Origin: an uncultured Ignavibacteriota bacterium
Lineage (GTDB): Bacteria; Bacteroidota; Ignavibacteria; Palsa-1295
NCBI GenBank assembly: GCA_903900335.1
Contig: CAIUMP010000056.1
Coordinates: 62,001-126,000, forward strand
Length of the DNA: 64,000 bases
Direction of reading: 5' to 3'
Within the stretch, counting starts at the first letter, position 1, and each line of letters opens with the position of its first letter. A program made the translations under genes and the position numbers. This document shows, one piece after another, positions 8,031 to 14,366 of this stretch. The notes beneath the pieces were generated by a model. That model ran no database searches, had not been told where the DNA came from, and worked only from the letters and a program-made list of their open reading frames with translations.

Positions 8031-8057
8031 CTCAATTGAGTGTTCATTTAATGAACA
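8031..8057. promoter_or_regulatory. Adjacent perfect palindromes, possible operator upstream of sucC
   Basis: CTCAATTGAG (8031-8040) is a perfect 10-base palindrome. It is directly followed by TGTTCAT-TTA-ATGAACA (8041-8057), a perfect 7-base-arm palindrome. The layout is that of operator sites for a dimeric regulator. They lie about 160 bases upstream of the sucC start. No regulator gene is nearby, so a link to sucC is a guess. Confidence 0.35.
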
Positions 8058-8186
8058 GGCTCTCCTTCCTCGATTACTTTCTGACGTTGCTGCGAGAAAA
8101 TCGGTGCCCATGATATCACTGGCTAATATAGCACTTCCCTAAAACAAAAGCAAGCCCAATCTGACGATTTCTGTAAATTCTCCAGT

Positions 8187-8210
8187 GTAGGTCGGGCATC
8201 CCCGCCCGAC
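8187..8210 (+). repeat. REP-like palindrome with GTAG head
   Basis: GTAG (8187-8190) is followed at once by GTCGGGC-ATCCCC-GCCCGAC (8191-8210), a perfect 7-base stem. A GTAG tetranucleotide next to an imperfect GC-rich palindrome is the pattern of REP elements mobilised by REP-associated tyrosine transposases (RAYT). No such transposase is in the window. Confidence 0.6.
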
Positions 8211-8686
8211 AGGCCCGGATGGAACGCATATTCACAGCAACGGCGTAGCGAAGGGATTCGGCGGACCACCGCGCAACCACCATCTTCGCAAGCATCTCCT
8301 CCCCACGCTCGGAGAGGCGGCCGGAATGGACGCCGCTGGGCAGTTCCTTCGCCTCGAGACAACCTCATGGGAGCCACGCTCGACATCAGCTCTCCACAGA
8401 CATATTCTTCTTTTGCAGCCGCCTCGGGACAAATTACCAAGAGGTATAGGTGTAGCCAAGCGGAACGGTCCGTGAAGCCTTCGTTGTGTTGGTAGCCGAG
8501 TAATCAGCATCCGATGCCCATTCTCGCTGGCGAGCACAAGAAGCTCGGGCACCCCGCGCCAGCCGTTGCGGAGCGATGGATGACGCAGGGGCCATCGTTT
8601 GTCGAACCGATCTCGATGGCGCGGTGCTACTTACAAGCAACGGAGAATCCGTTATGTGCGTCGCCTGGCATTGAACCAGAGTGCGC

Positions 8687-9646
8687 TTAGAATCCGTATT
8701 GAAATCCTGCCAAGACCTTCACCGTCTCCGCGACCTGATCGCCATTGAGTGCGTGAACAACAGGAATCCACACGGTTGCGTCGAGTGAAATCTGGCGACT
8801 AAGAAACACTTGAACTCCCGGAGCGACATACGTTACGTCGCCGCCAGAACCATCGATACGCTGTCCATCTTGAAGTTCATAACCGCGCCACTCGCCGCGA
8901 ACACCGAAAGCTCCGAAGATCGTCGGATCACCAGAATCATTTTGATAGAGACGGTAACGGAGAGTGACATCATAGTTAAGATTGTTGCCATAGACATGTC
9001 CGCTTGCGCCGGAACCGAATCCACGAAGCCCCGCTAATAGGTTGGCTCCGATGTTCCATCGTTCAAACCCTAGCATGTAGCCAAATCCCGCGATGAAATC
9101 TGTTGTGCCTGTGCCTAATTGCAGATCGGCATTCGCAGGTTCGCTTCCATTCATGGCAGTGGTTAGGCCGTTCGCGAACTTCACTCCCAGCGTTGCAGCG
9201 ACAATGCGCGTATCTCCAAAGGCATGATCTGCGAGGAGATTGTAACGACCTATGAGTGATACATCTCCGAGGCCGCTGTTCGTGAAGGAGGATGCACCGG
9301 TCACAGGATCGATCTCGCTCACAGTCTTGTGGGCAAACGGCGCGATGAGCGTAGCGGACAAGCCCGGCGCGATGTGATAGATGAGTGATAGCTGATTTGT
9401 GACGTATGTCTCCCGAGCATTCTTCGCGTTTGGAACGCGCGAGCCATTAATGTATTCGTGGCTCAAATCCGTGTATCGAGCATCGTATCGAATTGCGGAG
9501 CCACCCATTTCGAGCGGAGATATGCCTTGCGAGCATAAGCAGAAATCGCACTCGGAAACGAGGCCCGGAGGCAATTGTGCGGATGCAGTACTTGTAGTCG
9601 CAATAAATAAACAAGCAACCGCAAAAGCTGATCGTGAAATCATCAT
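8687..9646 (-). CDS. Outer-membrane beta-barrel protein with N-terminal Cys cluster
   Basis: A 319-residue protein with a signal peptide (MMISRSAFAVACLFIATTST, cleavage near ASA-Q). The mature N-terminus carries CDFCLCSQGISPLEMGG. The rest is a series of amphipathic strands (YVTNQLSLIYHIAPGLSATL, LGDVSLIGRYNLL, WNIGANLLAGLRGF) ending in AGFQYGF, with terminal Phe, as in outer-membrane porins and transporters. I recall similar barrels with a CxxC-type start in Bacteroidota next to metal transport genes, which would fit the neighbouring CNGHCYL protein, but this link is inference. The substrate is not known. Confidence 0.7.
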   Translation of the reverse strand: MMISRSAFAVACLFIATTSTASAQLPPGLVSECDFCLCSQGISPLEMGGSAIRYDARYTDLSHEYINGSRVPNAKNARETYVTNQLSLIYHIAPGLSATLIAPFAHKTVSEIDPVTGASSFTNSGLGDVSLIGRYNLLADHAFGDTRIVAATLGVKFANGLTTAMNGSEPANADLQLGTGTTDFIAGFGYMLGFERWNIGANLLAGLRGFGSGASGHVYGNNLNYDVTLRYRLYQNDSGDPTIFGAFGVRGEWRGYELQDGQRIDGSGGDVTYVAPGVQVFLSRQISLDATVWIPVVHALNGDQVAETVKVLAGFQYGF

Positions 9647-9736
9647 TGTATAATAAAATCTGTTGAGCGAAAGTCACCGCATGGTTTCACGAGTCGCGAA
9701 GAACCATGGGTGCTATGATCTACTGAGTGGGAGCGT

Positions 9737-10192
9737 TCAGCAGGATCGGGGAGGCTTTACCGAGAGAGAGAGCCAGCCGGAAGAGAGTGCGCAGGTTGGA
9801 TCGGTAGGGATTCGTCTCAATTGATGGGGGAACAACGCGCTTGCGTCTCCCGACGTAAGAAGATACTGTTGATCGAGTTGCGTGCTTGCTCGACTCGATT
9901 GTCTATCACTATTCTGCGCGGCGTTCTTCGCAATTTGTTTTACGAGATAGCAATGACCATTGCAATGCGGCATCTTACGCTCGCAGAGCGTCCGTGCGAT
10001 TTCGTCCTGATTGAGATGAAACAGAAAATAGGAGAGCGGCACGGCGTTGAGTTGCAGCACGATGGCCGCAATGCCGATGGATGTTAGCAGCTTGATGGAT
10101 ATTGCCTCTTTCACACTGTCCTTGATAACAGTTGACGGGACATAAACAATGCCCAGTGCGCTTGGAACATGATGCATAGTTTGGTGTTTCAT
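9737..10192 (-). CDS. Small membrane protein with CNGHCYL motif
   Basis: A protein of about 151 residues with one hydrophobic segment (LLTSIGIAAIVLQLNAVPL) followed by a conserved-looking block: LNQDEIARTLCERK, then HCNGHCYLVKQIAKN. Bacteroidota have a family of short uncharacterised proteins with a CxGKCYL block near metal-related outer-membrane proteins, and this matches it. Two close Cys residues suggest metal binding or a disulfide. The start is uncertain: ATG 10192 leaves 30 bases to the divergent gene at 10223, and ATG 10177 is possible. It lies upstream of the Cys-cluster barrel gene on the same strand. Function unknown. Confidence 0.6.
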   Translation of the reverse strand: MKHQTMHHVPSALGIVYVPSTVIKDSVKEAISIKLLTSIGIAAIVLQLNAVPLSYFLFHLNQDEIARTLCERKMPHCNGHCYLVKQIAKNAAQNSDRQSSRASTQLDQQYLLTSGDASALFPHQLRRIPTDPTCALSSGWLSLSVKPPRSC

Positions 10193-10222
10193 TTTTAGCA
10201 GTGTTCATAAACAATCAGGACT

Positions 10223-10933
10223 ATGAAGAACTACTTCTCGAAGATCCTATTCAGTTTTGTCTTCTCAGTACTCGTTCTTCAGGCCCCAGCAGCTTTCGCG
10301 CAAAATTGGGAGATTGAGCTTGGAGCAGGGTTCGATATTCAAAAGGGAGTATTTACGGCTCCGTGCGCCTGTCAATATTCCGATGGTTCTGGCTACGCGA
10401 TACGTGCTGCCGTCGCCTATGACTATTTCTCGTCTGATGGTCTCTTGTTTGGAATGAAGCCTGGAGTAGATTACAAACAATTCGCTTCCGCCCATACGTA
10501 TATTTCCCCGGATCGGGAGCTGAATCTGCGTGACAGCGCGAACATTTCTCAAACCTATCTCACGGTCGATCCTTTCGTGCGGTACACCTTCACTGGAACA
10601 GATTTGTTTGTTCAAGCGGCGCCAAGCTTTGCGTATGTAATCGGAAGTCATTTTTATCAGCACAAAACCTATCTCAACGGATCTCGGTGGGGCGATGGAA
10701 AAGCGGACTCGACATGGGAAGACGGACCGTTAGAGAATTCCTTCAAGACTCGAATTGCTGCCCGAGTTTCCGCCGGGTATCGCTTCGCGTTGTTCGGAGC
10801 ATACGTCGCACCAACGGTAACTGCGGATCTCCCGCTCTCGGAGCTTGGCTCCGCGGACGCGACCAACACTAGGACTTCCTATTGGGCCATCACCACAATA
10901 TATTGTTCGTTGGGAGTGTTTTTCAAAATATGA
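10223..10933 (+). CDS. Outer-membrane beta-barrel protein
   Basis: A 236-residue protein with a signal peptide (MKNYFSKILFSFVFSVLVLQ, cleavage after AFA). Mature strands are typical of a barrel: IELGAGFDIQKG, YAIRAAVAYDYFSSD, FVRYTFTGTDLFVQAAPSFA, ISAGYRFALFG-like segments near the end, and a C-terminal LGVFFKI. It resembles the general outer-membrane beta-barrel proteins of Bacteroidota, with no specific function. It is divergent from the CNGHCYL gene with only 30 bases between starts. Confidence 0.7.
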   Translation: MKNYFSKILFSFVFSVLVLQAPAAFAQNWEIELGAGFDIQKGVFTAPCACQYSDGSGYAIRAAVAYDYFSSDGLLFGMKPGVDYKQFASAHTYISPDRELNLRDSANISQTYLTVDPFVRYTFTGTDLFVQAAPSFAYVIGSHFYQHKTYLNGSRWGDGKADSTWEDGPLENSFKTRIAARVSAGYRFALFGAYVAPTVTADLPLSELGSADATNTRTSYWAITTIYCSLGVFFKI

Positions 10934-10960
10934 GATATCAATACTGTAGCGACTTTCTCC

Positions 10961-12526
10961 TCAGTCCTTCACAAACTGCAGCGTAACCCCAAACGCCTCC
11001 TCGAACATATCCTTCTTGTTCTCGATGGCCCATAGTTCGTGGTCGCAGCGGCGTGCGCTGAGGAGTTCGAGCCGAACGACGGTGCCTCGGCGTGTGGCTT
11101 TGAAATGCTTGACGCGAGATTGGTGGCTGCGGTCCGTAGCGTCCGCAACGCGGAGGATACCGCCGAGCATCCACACGCGCGCCTGATCCTCATCAGAGAG
11201 ATTCGCAAAGGCGGAGTGTTGCTGATTCGGCAATGCGCGCCGGTGATAGCGCGCAATGTTCGCGATGAGCAAGCGTTCAAGATCGGTGAAGCCGGTTAAT
11301 TCGGAGTTCAGTATGATATAGAACGAATGCTTGTGATGAGACTCGTGAGAGATCGCGTAACCAATGTCGTGTAGTATCGAGGCCGCGACAAGCAGCGTGC
11401 GATCATGCTCTTTAAGTCCGTGCAGCGATTTCAGTTGATCGAACAACTCGCCTGCAAGGACGGCCACATGTTTACCATGCGTCGCTTCGTAGCCGAATCG
11501 CTCGCCGAGCGCTTCTGCTCCGGCTAAGCGGGCATCGCTCTCGGCAAGTCCACGAGCCGCGCGTGGGCTTTGTATCTCCGACATTCTATCAAGCAGCACA
11601 CCTTCGCGCAAGCTCCATCCGCATGTGCTGATCTTCGCGATCTTCAGCGCGCGCATGGTGTGCTCCAGGATCTGTCCGCCAGCGATGATGATCTCCGCGC
11701 GCTGCTCGCTGATGCCGGGCAGTCTTTTCCGTTCGGTGGCAGTCATCGTGAGCATCTCCCGATTGAACTGCGCGAGCGAATTCCGTGTGATCGCAATGCT
11801 CGGCACTGCGCCGGACTGTCCCGACTCGTTGTCGGGATAGGACATGGACTGAAACGCCGCACCGATCGAGAGTATGCTGCCCGATGTGCCCGTCGCTGCA
11901 GCCCATTTCGCCCCCTTCATTTCGCGAACCGGGCGTTCGAGTGCGGCTTCAATCTCTTGCTGTAGAGCGAGCAGCTCTTTGGGTTTCGGCGGATCGTTTG
12001 AGAGAAATTGCTCTGTGAGTCGGACAGCACCAATACGCATAGAGTGTAGCATGTCTGGTGTCCATTGCTGTCCCGGTTTGATCTTGCGCATGAGGGATAG
12101 CTCCGTGGAGCCGCCGCCGATGTCGATGTTCAGCACACTCTTCGCGCCGTTCGTGCATCCGTGCGATGCAGCGAGACCGATCAATCGAGCTTCCTCCACA
12201 CCAGACAGAACTTCAATGCGAACACCCGTTCGCTGTTCTACTTCCTTGATGAACGCCGCGGCATTGTCTGCTTCGCGAACGGATGCCGTTGCAATCGCGA
12301 TGATCTGCTGTGCGCCGAGAGATTGCGCGAGCGCTTTGAATACGCTGAGCGTGCGTATCGCAACGACCGTCGCCTCGCTGGAGAGATGACCCTTCACAAG
12401 TGTCTCATGCCCCAAGCGCACCATGGACTTCTCACGCCGTATCGGCAGCAGTGTGCGACCCGGCCCCGGCTCGGCAACGAGCAGCTTGATCGAATTCGAA
12501 CCTATGTCGATGACGGCGATTCTCAC
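10961..12526 (-). CDS. ppx: Ppx/GppA phosphatase with C-terminal HD domain (exopolyphosphatase or pppGpp phosphohydrolase)
   Basis: The N-terminal half is an actin-fold Ppx/GppA domain: RIAVIDIGSNSIKLLVAEPG (first phosphate loop), IAIATASVREADN, EVLSGVEEARLIGL and LNIDIGGGSTELSLM. The C-terminal third is an HD-type domain (LVAASILHDIGYAISHESHH, then IARYHRR). This fits enzymes that shorten polyphosphate or convert pppGpp to ppGpp; sequence alone cannot choose. GTG 12526 puts the first beta strand right at the start, as is normal. A TTG at 12559 is possible and would abut a repeat that ends at 12562. Thymidylate-kinase-like genes lie upstream on the same strand and may be co-transcribed through the repeat. 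Confidence 0.9.
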   Translation of the reverse strand: MRIAVIDIGSNSIKLLVAEPGPGRTLLPIRREKSMVRLGHETLVKGHLSSEATVVAIRTLSVFKALAQSLGAQQIIAIATASVREADNAAAFIKEVEQRTGVRIEVLSGVEEARLIGLAASHGCTNGAKSVLNIDIGGGSTELSLMRKIKPGQQWTPDMLHSMRIGAVRLTEQFLSNDPPKPKELLALQQEIEAALERPVREMKGAKWAAATGTSGSILSIGAAFQSMSYPDNESGQSGAVPSIAITRNSLAQFNREMLTMTATERKRLPGISEQRAEIIIAGGQILEHTMRALKIAKISTCGWSLREGVLLDRMSEIQSPRAARGLAESDARLAGAEALGERFGYEATHGKHVAVLAGELFDQLKSLHGLKEHDRTLLVAASILHDIGYAISHESHHKHSFYIILNSELTGFTDLERLLIANIARYHRRALPNQQHSAFANLSDEDQARVWMLGGILRVADATDRSHQSRVKHFKATRRGTVVRLELLSARRCDHELWAIENKKDMFEEAFGVTLQFVKD

Positions 12527-12561
12527 GAGTCGGGGGTTAAAATTAGTTACAGAACTCAAAT

Positions 12562-12645
12562 TGTCATTCCCGCGAACGCGGGGATCCAGGGGTCGATGCG
12601 TGCAATGCCGTACGGGTTTGGATTCCCGCGTTCGCGGGAATGACA
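12562..12645. repeat. Inverted pair of TGTCATTCCCGC palindromic repeats
   Basis: A 27-base unit at 12562-12588 and its near-exact inverted copy at 12619-12645 (one mismatch) are separated by 30 bases. Each unit has an inner palindrome of the form CCCGCG-nn-CGCGGG (AA in one copy, TT in the other). A third single hairpin with the same TGTCATTCCCGC arms is at 50619-50646. This is a dispersed palindromic repeat family of the kind found between genes in many bacteria. It sits between the kinase-like gene and ppx. Confidence 0.85.
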
Positions 12646-12664
12646 GAGTGGGGAACGGCGTGCG

Positions 12665-13447
12665 TTACTTCTTCTTCTTGGACGCACTCACCACATCAAG
12701 CGCAAGTGCCGTGTCGGGAGTCGTGATCCCCATGTTCGCACCGCGAAGCGCGGGCTGACCTTCGATCACTTTTGCAATGGCTCGTCGCAGATCCGCCGAG
12801 ACGCGTGCGGTTGTGCGCGAAGCATTGATAACGCGGAAGCCATACTCCGTCGTCATCCGGTCGAACTCCTTCAACATCTGCGTTTGATATGCAACGAAGC
12901 TGTCGTAGAAATCCTCACCGTGTCCGGCATCCATTCCGGACTCCCAGTAATCGAACGCATGTCCACCCGAGAGCATTCGGTGTACGAGATCACTAACGGA
13001 GTCAATTCGCAAATAAAATATCGCATCTGGCACAAGAGCGATGCCGTAAATATCGCGCACCCAATCGCTATCCATGCCGCGTACGACTGCGCGGGCAATG
13101 GCGGAGTACATATAGCGATCCGTCAGTACGATGAAACCCGCTTTGAGCGCGGGAATAATTTCATTGTCAAGGCGATCAGCAAAGTCCGTGGCATAGAACA
13201 ATTGCATCGTCAGCTTGCCGAGCGTGTGTCCCGTCTTCGCTTCTTTGATGCCGCGCCCAGCAAGCTCCGAGCGCGTCATACCGGTGTCGGCGACGGCGTA
13301 GCCTTGCGACTCCAACCACGGGCGCAGCGTTGCGATGTGTGTGGAGCGGCCCACACCATCGGTGCCTTCAATTACGATGAGCTTGCCGGGATAGGGCTTG
13401 AGTTCTGCGTCCGGAAGCGGGGTTCCGTAAAATTGCATGGGTGTCAT
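12665..13447 (-). CDS. Thymidylate-kinase-like protein with altered P-loop
   Basis: A 260-residue paralogue of the next upstream gene. Both share a (V/I)EGTDG start, ATDFADR, a (V/L)TDRY or ADRY DR(Y/H)-type motif and an ESG/EAGMD block. The P-loop reads GTDGVGRST: the invariant Lys of GxxxxGKS/T is replaced by Arg. The motifs LTDRYMYSAIARAVVRGMD and FYLRIDS remain. Thymidylate kinases phosphorylate dTMP with ATP; with Arg in the P-loop activity may be weak, changed or lost. The start ATG 13447 follows the upstream stop after one base, so translation is coupled. A second ATG three codons later is possible. The C-terminus ends in a Lys tail (SASKKKK). Confidence 0.8.
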   Translation of the reverse strand: MTPMQFYGTPLPDAELKPYPGKLIVIEGTDGVGRSTHIATLRPWLESQGYAVADTGMTRSELAGRGIKEAKTGHTLGKLTMQLFYATDFADRLDNEIIPALKAGFIVLTDRYMYSAIARAVVRGMDSDWVRDIYGIALVPDAIFYLRIDSVSDLVHRMLSGGHAFDYWESGMDAGHGEDFYDSFVAYQTQMLKEFDRMTTEYGFRVINASRTTARVSADLRRAIAKVIEGQPALRGANMGITTPDTALALDVVSASKKKK

Positions 13448-13448
13448 G

Positions 13449-14120
13449 TTAGAACCTCTTAATCCCTTTTAAGTGTGGGGTGATGAGCTTACGCATCTCT
13501 TGTTGCTGAACGAGAATAGAACGCGTCGCGTCGATCTTCGTGAGTCCGAATTCGGACACCATCTTGTCGTATTCGTCGAGTATCTTTCCTTGAAAGATCT
13601 TGAAGCTCTCGACTTCATCATCCGCAAACCCGCGATCCATTCCCGCCTCGTAATACTTGAGCTCAGGACGACCCGAAAGTATTCGTTCGATGGCGACCTC
13701 CAGCGGTGCGCGGAAAAAGAAGCGCACCGTCGGCTCAACAGCGAAGCGATAGATCTGCCGCACCCATTTCGGATCGCAGCCGCGTGTGACATCGCGAGCG
13801 AAGGCGGTATAGATGTATCGGTCTGCGAGCACGATGGCACCGGCCTTCAGCGGCGGAATGATGTCGCGCTCGGTGCGGTCGGCGAAGTCTGTAGCGTGAA
13901 GGAGTGAGAACGTGGCCGGCGTAAAGAGAAATTTCTTCTTCGCGCGCTTCGTCGTTTCCTTGACAAGCGGCGAGGAATTCCACTCGGAAAAAATAACAGG
14001 GTAGCCCTCGCTCTTGAGCCATTGATAAAGCAAGGCAAGCTGCGTGGATTTTCCGCTGCCGTCGGTGCCCTCAACAACGAAGAGGCGCCCGGGAAACTGG
14101 TGGTGGCCGTAGGAGATCAT
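13449..14120 (-). CDS. tmk: Thymidylate kinase (dTMP kinase) family protein
   Basis: A 223-residue protein with an intact P-loop (VVEGTDGSGKSTQLALLYQW). It also has LLHATDFADRTE, VLADRYIYTAFARDV (DR-type motif that positions dTMP) and a C-terminal segment YYEAGMDRG. The lid-region Arg residues typical of dTMP kinases are hard to place. The reaction would be dTMP + ATP to dTDP + ADP. The pairing with a diverged paralogue, and the ppx gene in the same direction, is unusual for a housekeeping tmk, so it may be a paralogue with another phosphate-transfer role. Start ATG 14120 is well defined by the fold. Confidence 0.82.
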   Translation of the reverse strand: MISYGHHQFPGRLFVVEGTDGSGKSTQLALLYQWLKSEGYPVIFSEWNSSPLVKETTKRAKKKFLFTPATFSLLHATDFADRTERDIIPPLKAGAIVLADRYIYTAFARDVTRGCDPKWVRQIYRFAVEPTVRFFFRAPLEVAIERILSGRPELKYYEAGMDRGFADDEVESFKIFQGKILDEYDKMVSEFGLTKIDATRSILVQQQEMRKLITPHLKGIKRF

Positions 14121-14283
14121 GCTGTTCTAAGCTTCGCGAAAGTGTGTCACATTGAAACCATAGAACATAGTTTACCGAAGAGAATATTCGTCCCAATGTT
14201 AAATGATTGTTAAGAGGTTGGCGAAGCGTGCAAGAATAAGACCAGTCAGAATCTCCCCGGCTCGCCCTCCGCTCTTGCATTTC

Positions 14284-14328
14284 ATCATCAACCCCCAGAG
14301 CCCGCACGCGGGACCCAGGGGTGATGAT
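14284..14328. repeat. Nested hairpin, terminator-like or repeat
   Basis: ATCATCAACCCC (14284-14295) pairs with GGGGTGATGAT (14318-14328) with one bulge, and an inner CCCGC-AC-GCGGG hairpin (14301-14312) sits in its loop. It lies just downstream of the stop of the T9SS cargo gene at 14367 (minus strand) and upstream of the tmk start. It may end the cargo transcript or be another palindromic repeat; there is no clear T-run. Confidence 0.5.
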
Positions 14329-14366
14329 ACCCTCGACTTAGATCGGTCGTTTCCGATCTTGATCGC

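Larger units (their letters stand above)
7871..8686. other. Gene-poor stretch upstream of sucC
   Basis: No reading frame here looks like a gene. The ones present are short, Arg/Pro-rich and overlap one another on the minus strand. The sucC-proximal third holds adjacent palindromes at 8031-8057. Next comes a REP-like palindrome at 8187-8210. The remaining 450 bases are GC-rich and could be decayed coding sequence or a repeat. A phrase at 7911-7921 looks like a tRNA T-loop but no tRNA arms form around it. Confidence 0.5.

Noticed and set aside
8123-8640. Three overlapping minus-strand frames of 68-106 residues
   Set aside because: Arg/Pro/Ser-rich, mutually overlapping and without recognisable motifs; taken as non-coding or decayed.
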